A stretch of 64,000 bases of DNA from Flavobacterium profundi (GCF_006491645.1 NZ_VDCZ01000001.1:186001-250000), one strand, 5' to 3'; positions 30,101 through 38,551 are shown, counted from the stretch's first letter. The notes: a model not told the origin generated them from the sequence alone. Program-made: numbers and translations.

Positions 30101-33100
30101 TATGCAAAACTTACTCCAGTTGCATTTGTAAGCAAACTCGTTGCATCGGTTAAATCAAAAACAGCAACCCCATCATTGTCTGGATCACATTCAGTAAGCG
30201 TAGCAGCATTGGTTAACATCGGTACATTAGGCACTAAACCAATAATCACCGCTTTTACCTTACTACAATTATTCACATTGGTTCCTTTTACATAAATGGT
30301 TTTGGGAAAATCTGCCAAAGGAATCGTATAATTGGTAGTATTCGTTATCGGATTAATGCCTGCTAAACCATCCGCTTCGGAATTAAAATATTGAAAAGTA
30401 AATGGCGTTGGGTCTTCTACCACAGTACCATTTAATTCAGCCAAATCTAAAACATAAATACCATCTAAATTTCCATCGCAAATATCATAGACACTATTAA
30501 CGAATTTTGGCAAGTTATAAATCTGCAATTCAAGTACTTTTACAGTAAAACATCCGGTTATATTGTCTTGAAAACGAACATATATCGCTGTGGTTTGATT
30601 GGCCACTACAGTATAATTTATTGTAGTAACAATCTCAGCCACATTATTTACTGCATTGGCATTACTGGTATGAAAAGAAATGGTATAATCATTTGGATTG
30701 CTAATCATTCCTTGGGTTCCTACACGAGGTATTGAAGCTTCTAAATCAAAAATCGCTTGTAATTGATTGGTCGTAGAAATATCACAGCTAAATTGAATCG
30801 CATCATAAGCTTCAATAAGTGACAAACGCTCAGGTGTAATGGTAGCAACCGAATAGCATTGAGTAGTATTATCAATCACTTTAACATAAACCGTTTGTGC
30901 CACATTGGAACTATTAAAAATCGCATTAAAATTGGTCACATTCGCATTAGACAAAGCATTGATATTGTTTTGTAAATTGGCCAAACTGGTATAGTATTGG
31001 AACGTTAAGCCTGTCATAGAAGTAACCAATTGACTTTGGAAAGCGAATAAATTAATCGTTTCGGAACCATTTCCTAAATTATCACACACTAACGGATTAA
31101 TACTTGTTACCAAAGGAGTTGGTTGAAAATCAATTTCAATTGGGAACACACGAGAACATCCCGGATTCAATCCGCTTTGAATGCGGACATAAACCACACT
31201 TCCATCTTGCACTGTAAAACCAACTGGCAATTCTGGTGTTCCTGCAGTAGCATCGGCAAGGGTTTCAAAATACTGAAACGTATATAAAACGGTATTTACA
31301 GAAATAATCTGCGCATTAAAAACCTGAAAATCTCCAATTGCCTCGCTATTATCATTATCAAAATCACATTGGTTTACAATAGTAATAACTGATAGTGGTA
31401 ACGTTCGAATTTCAATGGCAATCGGCACGATACGCGTACAACCTGTAACCGAATTGGTCAGTTGTAAATAAATTGTACCAGAAGTCCCCAAGATCGTCGT
31501 ATCATAGGTAAACAAATCCCAATCGGGTAGTATCTCATAAACCGCATCACTGGTTTGTGCTGCTAACAAACTCGTATATAATCTTCTAATAATTGGTTGT
31601 GAAGGATCTTCGATAACAATAGCAGTTACCAAACTATTTAAATTGCCTAACACAACTTGGTTATCATCATCTAAATCACAATATTCTTGTGTGCCAATGG
31701 GATTCACATCCACAGAATCATAAAACCCAAATTGAAATTCCTGAATAGCCGGACAAACTACAGGTGTATTAGGTGGTAAAACCGCTGTCTCTTCTACCCT
31801 TACAAAAACCGTTGTGGTAGTCGTTACATTGTATGTAGTGGCATTCGCAATCACATTGGTATTCAAATAGGCATCATTCAAGGTTGGATGTAAGGTTAAA
31901 ACAGGAGTGGTATAACCCGTAACATCGACCGTTGGTAACAAAGTAGTCAAATCAAAAACCTCAACTCCATCCGCATCAATATCACAAACTTGAGTAACTA
32001 TGGGTGTTTTAATATCATAGGGTTTCAAGTTGAAATTCAAGGTATAGTCGCTATCACACCCATAAGACGAAACTTTTACATACACAGTGGTTAACGGACC
32101 GTTTAAGGTAATCGTAGTAATCGGATTGGAATTGGTAAGATAATCAGCCATAGAAGCATAAGCCGTTACGGTTTCTCCTGGATTATCATTGCGTATGGCT
32201 TGTAAATAGGAAACAGGAACGGGACTATTTTCCATATCGATAAACTCTGTATCATCGTTAAAAACATCACAGATTTCGTATTCGATAATTTCATGTCGTT
32301 TGTATTTCAAAGGCACAATAATTCTTTTGATTCCAACGATACCATTGGCATCTATAAATCGCACCCAAATCTCCGAATAAGGAGCTACAGGAGTATAGGC
32401 ACTCACTTCTGCTGGAGTTAAAAGCACAGCAGCATCTGCGGTTTGCGCTCCTAATAAGGTGGTGTAAAAACCAACAGCCGCTGGCACTGGATTTACGGGA
32501 ACGGCTTGCATCACATTGGTATACACCACATTCAAATCGAAAGTAGGGATCACATCCCCTGTTTCCAAACAAGCACCTAAACCTCCAAAACCGCCGTTTC
32601 CGCCTCCGCCGCCACCGCCGCCATCACCACCATCAGCAATACAGAATGTTAAGGTTACTGGAACCACACCAAAACAATAACCCAAAGCATTGGCTAACAC
32701 ATAAATAGTGGTTTCCGTTTGCCCTTGTGGAATACTCACATTAAACGCATTTGGATTACCAATCGCATTGGTTTGGTTATTGGCATTTGCCAAAGAGGTA
32801 TAGTAGGTTAATTGCAAATCCGCAGGATTTATTGGTCCAACTGAAGCGGTAATTGGAATACTCGTAAGATCAAAAATTTCATTCAAATCGAAATTGGTAT
32901 CGGGTATACAAGCAACTGTAGGCACATCTAATACCAAACGCGGCAACAACTCCAAACGCACGGTAATAATATCAAAACACTCAGGATGAGCTGTATTATA
33001 AACCCGTACATACACATCATAAAAACCAGGTGGATTCGTCAGGTTGATATAGGTAATCGGATTGACATTTGCAGTGGCATTGGCTAGATTCTGAAAATAG

Positions 33101-34509
33101 CGCACCGACATCCAAGAGCTGGTATACCCTGCAATTTGATTGGTTAAACCCGGCAAATAAATGTTACTTTCTACATTATCATTATTTACATCGCAATAGT
33201 ACAACGTCACATCATTTAAATCGGGGGTTTGATATAAATTAATGGTAATTCTACCAGTAGAATAACAACTTCCTAAAGTTCTACGATAATATAAAGTAGT
33301 AACCGCAGTGGCTAAGTTGTACGCATTCATGTTGGCCAACGGATTCAGGTTATTGTCCGCTTCCAATTGGGAACCATGAAAACTAATCACTTCTGAACCT
33401 ATTGGCGTTACCAAAGCTTCCACATCATATATTTCACTAGGAAATGGAGCTGTAGCATCACAAACATTTCGAACAATATCGGGGGAAGCAGGAAAACTCG
33501 GATCATAGGTAACAGTAAAAACACCTTGAATTTGTCTTGGAATACAGGTATTATAAGTAACCGTAGCGGTATAAAAAGTATCCGCTTGTGGTGGAATTAC
33601 TTCGATAGGATTACTTGTTCCAATGTTTACTCCAAATTGATTGGTCCAAACAATAGAAGTTGCCGAAGCTCCTGAAGGTGTAAAAACATAGGATTCATTG
33701 CTCACTGCAAATTCAGACGTATTTCTACCGGGTGCAGCCACACCCAAAGTCCCATTGGAATTATTCAAACCAATTAACGAGTTACCGTTTCCATTCGCAC
33801 TACTATTACCTAAACAAGGTAATGGTTTGTCTTGCACATGAATCTCAATCGCATTAGTCGTTTCAAACAACACCACTTGAAAATAAGCCTTAATGGCGTT
33901 GGCTCCCAAACAGTTAAAATAGTTCAATCCGTTAAAATTGACTACCATTTGTCGAAAAGGAGCGGTTCCTGTTGTATAATAACTAATGGAACCGCAATCT
34001 TCACCAGTTGCACAACCAAACCCAACTGGTGCCATAATATAATCTTGAAAGCCTCCAAAAATCGCATTGCGAATTAAAGACGGACTCGGAGTGCTATTGG
34101 TAATCGAGGAAAACGAACCTTCTGGTGTGGATGGGTTGTAACCAAAACGAACGATTCCGTTATCAGAAACGTTTAAAGACGTATAGGAATTGCCATAAAA
34201 ACAAAAAGTAAACCCAATCGGCACGGTAGCACTCCAAACATCATCACCCGTAATTGCAACAGGGTTTCCGTCGGACAAATTACCGATTAAACCATACGGT
34301 ATAGTAGCAGCTGTATAATCGGTAGTCGATTGCAAACTCGGATACGTAGCGGTAAGTTGGATTCTTTGAGGAGGGATAAAATTATAGGTACAATCTAGTA
34401 ACGCATCGTCTACATTGTCATTATGGTCGGAAATAGAAACGGTAGGTGTTTGTCCCATTGCCAAAAAACTAGCCATAGCAAGGGCTAGTGAAAAAATAAT
34501 TTTTTTCAT
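27163..34509 (-). CDS. Giant repetitive surface protein with gliding-motility-type (T9SS type B) C-terminus
   Basis: 2,448 residues from the ATG at 34509; the upstream in-frame Met at 34542 would add a stretch that breaks the signal peptide MKKIIFSLALAMASFLAMGQ. Residues 20-300 form an N-terminal domain with PIGFTFCFYGNSYTSLNVSD. Then come about 20 tandem modules of roughly 80-95 residues, each with a C-D-x-D-x-D/N-G-x-E-x-F/I-D-L entry, a Y-x-T/S-x-x-D-A stretch and an I-Y/W-V-R-V strand ending in a cysteine. A glycine run (DGGGGGGGGNGGFGG) near residue 650 splits the array. The end, FFTPNGDGYNDTWHIRG to HFSMKR, is the T9SS type B domain. Likely a long cell-surface adhesin. Confidence 0.9.
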   Translation of the reverse strand: MKKIIFSLALAMASFLAMGQTPTVSISDHNDNVDDALLDCTYNFIPPQRIQLTATYPSLQSTTDYTAATIPYGLIGNLSDGNPVAITGDDVWSATVPIGFTFCFYGNSYTSLNVSDNGIVRFGYNPSTPEGSFSSITNSTPSPSLIRNAIFGGFQDYIMAPVGFGCATGEDCGSISYYTTGTAPFRQMVVNFNGLNYFNCLGANAIKAYFQVVLFETTNAIEIHVQDKPLPCLGNSSANGNGNSLIGLNNSNGTLGVAAPGRNTSEFAVSNESYVFTPSGASATSIVWTNQFGVNIGTSNPIEVIPPQADTFYTATVTYNTCIPRQIQGVFTVTYDPSFPASPDIVRNVCDATAPFPSEIYDVEALVTPIGSEVISFHGSQLEADNNLNPLANMNAYNLATAVTTLYYRRTLGSCYSTGRITINLYQTPDLNDVTLYYCDVNNDNVESNIYLPGLTNQIAGYTSSWMSVRYFQNLANATANVNPITYINLTNPPGFYDVYVRVYNTAHPECFDIITVRLELLPRLVLDVPTVACIPDTNFDLNEIFDLTSIPITASVGPINPADLQLTYYTSLANANNQTNAIGNPNAFNVSIPQGQTETTIYVLANALGYCFGVVPVTLTFCIADGGDGGGGGGGGNGGFGGLGACLETGDVIPTFDLNVVYTNVMQAVPVNPVPAAVGFYTTLLGAQTADAAVLLTPAEVSAYTPVAPYSEIWVRFIDANGIVGIKRIIVPLKYKRHEIIEYEICDVFNDDTEFIDMENSPVPVSYLQAIRNDNPGETVTAYASMADYLTNSNPITTITLNGPLTTVYVKVSSYGCDSDYTLNFNLKPYDIKTPIVTQVCDIDADGVEVFDLTTLLPTVDVTGYTTPVLTLHPTLNDAYLNTNVIANATTYNVTTTTTVFVRVEETAVLPPNTPVVCPAIQEFQFGFYDSVDVNPIGTQEYCDLDDDNQVVLGNLNSLVTAIVIEDPSQPIIRRLYTSLLAAQTSDAVYEILPDWDLFTYDTTILGTSGTIYLQLTNSVTGCTRIVPIAIEIRTLPLSVITIVNQCDFDNDNSEAIGDFQVFNAQIISVNTVLYTFQYFETLADATAGTPELPVGFTVQDGSVVYVRIQSGLNPGCSRVFPIEIDFQPTPLVTSINPLVCDNLGNGSETINLFAFQSQLVTSMTGLTFQYYTSLANLQNNINALSNANVTNFNAIFNSSNVAQTVYVKVIDNTTQCYSVATITPERLSLIEAYDAIQFSCDISTTNQLQAIFDLEASIPRVGTQGMISNPNDYTISFHTSNANAVNNVAEIVTTINYTVVANQTTAIYVRFQDNITGCFTVKVLELQIYNLPKFVNSVYDICDGNLDGIYVLDLAELNGTVVEDPTPFTFQYFNSEADGLAGINPITNTTNYTIPLADFPKTIYVKGTNVNNCSKVKAVIIGLVPNVPMLTNAATLTECDPDNDGVAVFDLTDATSLLTNATGVSFAYFTSLSDMQNNTNALVNPNNYENAGPNPSVVYVRLSRANNCDTYATLTLNPFYEVYDFPVLTQFCDNNADGTEIIDLGATVYGILNMYTPASLNLQFYTSYADALANTNSIPSVYTFTNFTTPIFVTITNIATSCPIIKQLEYAFYAPIVLTPHTVQLCDLDRNTTEIINLSSYFSNLHANASNYTITSYLTQNGAENEVASELISNSNYLQTVANQTYWVRFEDVAGCYSVTSVTIEIVPYPNPLTQPLKIELCDVTGNHDLVEIFDITQNETYIRNGNSTWNITYYETFQDAELALNPIANPTAYSSATTSVWIRVVTTPISTLTSCAVLIEQELEVIPLPMPRTDPPKILLCDDNLTGDLQESFDLSTNIDYIRNGDVTALVSYHASLNDAQLGINAITSVTNYFSGTTSIWIRVQSDVATTLQNCAIEVEQEIEVVAKPTNLVTNLPALIACDDINSGNLTEIFDLSLNTGLMLNGNAYQVSYHELATDAQTGLNPILNFTNYETGSTTIYVRIITVPVSVLTTCAVVVPQTIIVNPLPAVVPVTPYLSCIINTSGEAQFDLETKTTEILNGQNPNQFLVSYHLSENEAKLRINPINSPYVSVSTTVWASILNTQTNCIATVSIALVTENAVFAVAPSPITICDEDGVNDGFHVFDFNPLVPNILGSQNGNSDISIHFYASEMDLWSDQPIADISNYINVSSPQTIYVKVVDESTQNKCMATTSFDISVPMLPNPTPQDGFICTDPLTNQLISTFTIDSELDNNAYTFQWYQESTLLPNATGPTLEVSQGGNYFVVATDVITGCVSEPIGSTVIVSQPAAASVKVEYSFEDSIHIIVTAIGNGVYAYELNNEPVQMSNVFQNVSAGMYTITVYDTNGCEPVTLEAIVLDYDKFFTPNGDGYNDTWHIRGIQNQPNAKVYIYDRYGKFLKELEPDKEGWDGTYNGHNLPSTDYWFTVYYRENGTDKEFKSHFSMKR

Positions 34510-34563
34510 AGATAGTTTAGATTTTACGCAAAAAAACAACAATTTCCAAACAACCTATCTATA

Positions 34564-34595
34564 TAATCGATGAAATCATCATTTAATCGATGAAA
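34564..34595. repeat. Two direct repeats, 20 bp apart, in the divergent intergenic region
   Basis: TAATCGATGAAA occurs at 34564-34575 and again at 34584-34595. The 20-bp spacing is about two helical turns, as expected for a dimeric or AraC-type regulator. They lie 55-86 bp upstream of the giant surface protein start and about 300 bp before the regulator gene at 34883. The rest of the 340-bp gap is A/T-rich with no gene. Confidence 0.45.
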
Positions 34596-34758
34596 AAAAT
34601 CGGTCTCTTTTTTCGTACTTTTTATCTCACCAAAAAATTACATTTTAACTATATAAAATGTTAAAAAACAATACTTTTAGCAATTTTTACAACACCCTTA
34701 TCTTGTAACACTGAGGAAGATTTTTTTCTTAGTTTTGATATACAAAAGAAATGGAACA

Positions 34759-34776
34759 CGAAATTCCTGAATTTCG
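34759..34776. promoter_or_regulatory. 18-bp palindrome, copy 1, upstream of the TPR/AraC regulator
   Basis: CGAAATTC-CT-GAATTTCG, perfect 8-bp arms with a 2-bp centre, 107 bp before the regulator ATG. The identical 18-mer in the same orientation recurs at 36611-36628 before the peptide gene. Two exact copies limited to the two promoters of one gene cluster suggest an operator. Confidence 0.6.
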
Positions 34777-34882
34777 GGTTAGAGTTTTGTTATTTTCTAT
34801 AAAAATGTAGCATCTAAAATTAAAAAAATGGATATTTACGGTTTTAAATTTCAAACAAACTATAAAAACAAATTATAAAACA

Positions 34883-36574
34883 ATGAAAAACATCTTTTTA
34901 CTTAGTTTTTTATTCTTATTACAATTCGCATTTACACAAATTGATAAAAAAGAAGTAAAAGAAATGAGTTATGATGAATTAAAAAAGGGCTTTTTTGAAA
35001 ATGATGGCAATCTTTTATTGCAAAAAAAATATGCTAATGAATTTATTCAGAAAGCAAAAACTGAAAACAATCAAAGTAAGTTAGCAAGAGGATATTACTA
35101 CTTTTCTTTAATCAATAATGATAAATTAAAAATTGTGTATTTTGACAGTATAATTAATTATACCAAAACTCCAATAAGTGATAAAAACTTTCCTATAGTC
35201 GCCTATTATGAAAAAGCAATGTTTCTTGAAAGTTTATTTCGCTATGATGAAGCTATAGATAATTATTTAAAAGCTGAAAAAATATCGTTAGAAAGAAATA
35301 CTGACTACTATTATCATTGCAAATTCGCAATAGGAATTTTAAAATCTGAGAAAATGGGTGAAGTTGAAGAAGCTTTACCATTATTTAAAGAATTTAATGC
35401 ATTTTTTGAAAGTAAAAAGAATGATTCGATATTCTCTTATGATTATGAGAATTCTTTATTTGCTCTTGCTGATGCATACAAATCTCTAAAAAAACTAGAT
35501 AGTTCAAGCTATTACAATAATATAGGGTATTATCACTCCAAAAAATTCAACAACAAAAATTTAAATGGGATTTTTATTTTAAATGAAGGTGCAAACCAAG
35601 TATTAAAAGGTAACTATAGAGCTGCAATAGACAGTATTAATAAAGCCCTTCCAATATTAAAAGAAATAAATGACATTGGGAATAACATACTAGCATCGTA
35701 CTTTTATTATGGCAAAGCTTACGAAGGACTAAAAGAAAATGAAAATGCTGTAATAAGCTTTATTAAAGTAGATTCTATTTACCAAAATACAAAAATTATA
35801 ACACCCGAATTCACTGATGGATATCGTTTTTTAATTAACTATTATAAAGAAAAAGATGATATAAAAAAACAATTATACTATATCAATACTTTAATGACTA
35901 TTGATACTTTGTTTCAAAAAAACTACCGAATACTAACTCGCAAAATCCAGAAAGATTATGATATCCCACATCTCATAAAAGAAAAAGAATCTATAATAGA
36001 AGAGTTGAATAATGGCAAAAAAAAGAATTATTTTTTTATTGGTATTTTATTTCTTATAATTTCAATTTCTATTTTTTTAAATATCAGGCAAACAAGACTT
36101 AAAAAAAAGTATAAAAAACGGTTTGAAGATTTAATTAAGAATAAACCAAACAATATCAATAAAGATATAATAGCTGAAAATAAAATAGCAACACCAACTA
36201 GTGAAAACTTAGGTATTGCTGAAGAAGTGATAGAAATGATTCTTCACCAATTAGAGACTTTTGAAACAAACAAGGGGTATCTCAATTCAAACTTAACCGT
36301 TCAAAATTTAGCTCAAGAATTTAATACCAATTCCAAATATCTTTCTATAATAATAAATGCAAAAAAAGAAAAAAACTTTGTCAATTATATTAATGAACTA
36401 CGAATTGATTATATCGTAAATGAGTTAAAAGAAAATAAAACTTTAAGTAAATTTACTATGAGTGCTATAGCAGAAGAGGCTGGTTTTAATACTGCTGAAT
36501 CCTTTTCAAATGCTTTTTTCAAGAAAACAGGAATAAAACCTTCATATTTTATAAAAGAATTAAAAAATATTTAA
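34883..36574 (+). CDS. Membrane-anchored TPR sensor with AraC-type DNA-binding domain
   Basis: 563 residues. The signal peptide MKNIFLLSFLFLLQFAFTQ directs residues 20-380 to the periplasm. That part is all-helical with TPR-like units (YEKAMFLESLFRYDEAIDNY, QVLKGNYRAAIDSINKAL, YFYYGKAYEGLKENENAV). One membrane helix lies at about 381-401 (YFFIGILFLIISISIFLNI), followed by a basic linker. Residues 455-563 are an AraC/XylS helix-turn-helix domain (LTVQNLAQEFNTNSKYLSII, MSAIAEEAGFNTAESFSNAF, then FFKKTGIKPSYFI). It is a one-component sensor that could read an extracytoplasmic peptide and act on DNA directly. It faces the peptide and protease genes downstream. Confidence 0.85.
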   Translation: MKNIFLLSFLFLLQFAFTQIDKKEVKEMSYDELKKGFFENDGNLLLQKKYANEFIQKAKTENNQSKLARGYYYFSLINNDKLKIVYFDSIINYTKTPISDKNFPIVAYYEKAMFLESLFRYDEAIDNYLKAEKISLERNTDYYYHCKFAIGILKSEKMGEVEEALPLFKEFNAFFESKKNDSIFSYDYENSLFALADAYKSLKKLDSSSYYNNIGYYHSKKFNNKNLNGIFILNEGANQVLKGNYRAAIDSINKALPILKEINDIGNNILASYFYYGKAYEGLKENENAVISFIKVDSIYQNTKIITPEFTDGYRFLINYYKEKDDIKKQLYYINTLMTIDTLFQKNYRILTRKIQKDYDIPHLIKEKESIIEELNNGKKKNYFFIGILFLIISISIFLNIRQTRLKKKYKKRFEDLIKNKPNNINKDIIAENKIATPTSENLGIAEEVIEMILHQLETFETNKGYLNSNLTVQNLAQEFNTNSKYLSIIINAKKEKNFVNYINELRIDYIVNELKENKTLSKFTMSAIAEEAGFNTAESFSNAFFKKTGIKPSYFIKELKNI

Positions 36575-36599
36575 CAAACAACAAATCAATACATTACAA

Positions 36600-36651
36600 T
36601 TTTAAAGGATCGAAATTCCTGAATTTCGACCACTACTTCCTTTTAAAGGAT
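36600..36651. promoter_or_regulatory. 18-bp palindrome, copy 2, flanked by direct repeats, upstream of the peptide gene
   Basis: CGAAATTCCTGAATTTCG at 36611-36628 is identical to the copy at 34759; here one more base pair extends it to TCGAAATTCCTGAATTTCGA (36610-36629). It is flanked by two copies of TTTTAAAGGAT (36600-36610 and 36641-36651), 41 bp start to start, near four helical turns. It ends 78 bp before the peptide ATG. It also lies 36 bp after the regulator stop, so it might act as a weak terminator; there is no T-run. Confidence 0.6.
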
Positions 36652-36671
36652 TTATTTTTAAAATTGAAATG

Positions 36672-36679
36672 TATATTTG
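36672..36679 (+). promoter_or_regulatory. Putative -7 box of the peptide-protease operon
   Basis: TATATTTG matches the TAnnTTTG consensus, 27 bp before the ATG of the peptide gene and 20 bp after the flanking direct repeat. No TTG stands at the expected -33 distance, which would fit a promoter that needs an activator. Confidence 0.5.
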
Positions 36680-36706
36680 TCTTAGCAAACAAAAAAACAT
36701 AATGAC

Positions 36707-36880
36707 ATGAAAAAACAAAAAGAAAAAAAATTTGGATTTGATAAATTTGAAGTAGCAAAACTTTCAACTTTAAAAAAAACAATAGGTGGAACAGGAGACA
36801 TCTTAACAAATAATGGTAATGATGATCCAGGTGGTATAACTGATATAATTAAAAAATTAAGTAGTGACAAGTGTGTATAA
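36707..36880 (+). CDS. 57-residue double-glycine-leader peptide (RiPP-like or signal-peptide precursor)
   Basis: A short gene too small for routine calling. The leader is MKKQKEKKFGFDKFEVAKLS followed by TLKKTIGG; the core after the double glycine (residue 28) is TGDILTNNGNDDPG then GITDIIKKLSSDKCV. A basic start, an F-x-x-x-K/D-F-x-V-A-K-L helix and an I-GG end are the pattern of Bacteroidota natural-product precursors exported and cut by C39-type peptidase-transporters. The core is 29 residues, has one cysteine (C56), and a central N/D/G-rich turn. No LanB, LanC, radical-SAM or transporter gene is in the window. An A-rich upstream AAACAAAAAAACATA suits translation. Its stop lies inside the following protease gene. 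Confidence 0.75.
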   Translation: MKKQKEKKFGFDKFEVAKLSTLKKTIGGTGDILTNNGNDDPGGITDIIKKLSSDKCV

Positions 36881-38549
36881 TCAAAACAATAAAAAATCAA
36901 TTTTGAATAAAATACTTCTAATAATATTTTTAATATCAATTTCTTGTTCAACAAATAAGGAAATAACAGAACATAAAAATACATTTTGGCATCAAAATGA
37001 TAAAAAAATAAAATTTTCTAATAGTAACCTACTAAATAAATGGCATTCAGAAAATAAATTTAATAAAACAAAAAACACAATAATTGTCGCTGTTTTAGAC
37101 ACCCAAATAGACTTGAATCATGAAGATTTAAAAAATCAAATATGGATAAACAAAAATGAAATACCTAATAATGGCATTGACGATGATATAAATGGTTACA
37201 TCGATGATCTAAATGGTTGGAACTTTGTGGGTAAACCCAATGGAGGCTATTATGTTTATGGCAATTTTGAATACACAAAAATTGTCAGAAAATATGATTC
37301 AATTTTTAACGACTCAAAAGATATTCAAAATGATTCAGAATTTTTGTATAATGAATTTAAAAGAGCCAAACAAAAGCATCAAATTTATTCTGGATTTTAT
37401 TCAAATTGGTTAAAATCAATGGAGTTTAGTGTAAATGTAGGTCAAATTGCTCGTGATACTTTAAAATATTTCTTCCCAAAAGAAGATTACACTATTGAAC
37501 AGCTAGACAGTTTATATAAAATTTACAAAATAAATGATAAAACTTACAAACAAAAAAGAGATAGTAACGACAGGGATTTAGGTGCATTAATACATTATGT
37601 AAAATCAGATTATTCTACTGGTGATAAAACTGTACGAGATTTAGTAAAATCTAGAGATGACAAAGATTCAATTTTAAACAGAAATTTAAATATCTCTTTC
37701 AACCCCAGAGATTTTATTAAAGATGACACTAAAATTCTAAAAAAAGGATACGGTAATAACAAACTAAATAACGCTCCAAATTTAAGAAAACACAGCACAA
37801 CTGTATCAAGCATTATAGCTTCCAATAGAAAAAATAATATTGGAACTAATGGTTTCCATGACAAGATAAAAATAATGCCTTTAAGTATTTCTACCTCAGG
37901 TGACGAATACGATAAAGATATTGCAATGGCTATTTATTACGCCGTCGATAATGGAGCCAAAGTAATTAACATGTCATTTGGGAAAGAATTTTCATTAAAT
38001 CAACAATGGGTTACTGAAGCATTTAAATATGCTGAAAAACATAATGTGCTCTTAATACATGGTTCAGGAAATAATAGTTTTAACATTGATACCAATCCCT
38101 ATTATCCTTCTGATTATGATTACGAGAAAAAGAAAGACTTAGTAGCAAACTTCATTAACGTTGGTTCTATTTCCAAACGAACGGATAGCACTATGGTATC
38201 CTCTTTCTCTGATTACGGAAAAAATAACGTCGATATTTTTGCTCCAGGAGAAGACATCTATGTTGCTATTCCAGACAATCAGTATAAATATGATTCAGGA
38301 ACTTCTCTGGCTGCTCCTATGGTATCTGGTACTGCTGCATTGATTTGGTTGTATTATCCTAATTTGACCGTACAAGAAGTAAAGCAAATCATCTTAGAAT
38401 CGGGTGTAACTATAAACAAGCAAGTCATTAAACCCGGAACAGAAAACGAGTTAGTCCCTTTTTCTGAATTGTGTAAATCTGGCAAAATTTTAAATACCTA
38501 TAATGCTATAAAAATGGCAGAAGAAAGAAGCAAAAAGAAAAATAAATAA
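36864..38549 (+). CDS. Subtilisin-like (S8) serine protease 1, probable lipoprotein
   Basis: 561 residues from a GTG that overlaps the last 17 bp of the peptide gene; an in-frame TTG at 36903 is another possible start. The hydrophobic segment ending FLISISCSTNK looks like a lipoprotein signal with Cys28. The catalytic triad is intact: D79 in VAVLDTQIDLNHEDL, H310 in RKHSTTVSSIIAS, S481 in DSGTSLAAPMVSGTAALIW, with the oxyanion-hole Asn in HGSGNNSF. The Asp motif is DTQ instead of DTG. About 200 residues lie between D and H, much more than in subtilisin. No T9SS domain; the end is lysine-rich (ERSKKKNK). First of three paralogues, probably co-translated with the peptide. Confidence 0.9.
   Translation: MTSVYNQNNKKSILNKILLIIFLISISCSTNKEITEHKNTFWHQNDKKIKFSNSNLLNKWHSENKFNKTKNTIIVAVLDTQIDLNHEDLKNQIWINKNEIPNNGIDDDINGYIDDLNGWNFVGKPNGGYYVYGNFEYTKIVRKYDSIFNDSKDIQNDSEFLYNEFKRAKQKHQIYSGFYSNWLKSMEFSVNVGQIARDTLKYFFPKEDYTIEQLDSLYKIYKINDKTYKQKRDSNDRDLGALIHYVKSDYSTGDKTVRDLVKSRDDKDSILNRNLNISFNPRDFIKDDTKILKKGYGNNKLNNAPNLRKHSTTVSSIIASNRKNNIGTNGFHDKIKIMPLSISTSGDEYDKDIAMAIYYAVDNGAKVINMSFGKEFSLNQQWVTEAFKYAEKHNVLLIHGSGNNSFNIDTNPYYPSDYDYEKKKDLVANFINVGSISKRTDSTMVSSFSDYGKNNVDIFAPGEDIYVAIPDNQYKYDSGTSLAAPMVSGTAALIWLYYPNLTVQEVKQIILESGVTINKQVIKPGTENELVPFSELCKSGKILNTYNAIKMAEERSKKKNK
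37896..38549 (+). repeat. Near-identical block shared with protease 3
   Basis: From the codons for SGDEYDKDIAMAIYYAVDNG to the stop, this stretch matches 41137-41787 almost base for base, while the upstream halves are clearly diverged. The last 258 bp (38292-38549) also match 39908-40165 in protease 2. The sharp borders point to gene conversion or recent recombination. Confidence 0.85.
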
Positions 38550-38551
38550 TA

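Noticed and set aside
32291-32572. 93-residue minus-strand frame inside the giant surface gene
   Set aside because: Alternative frame of the repeat gene, with arginine/serine-rich shadow composition.
36707-36880. Classical lanthipeptide with Ser/Thr/Cys rings
   Set aside because: Only one cysteine, close to the C-terminus, and no LanB, LanC or LanM gene in the window.
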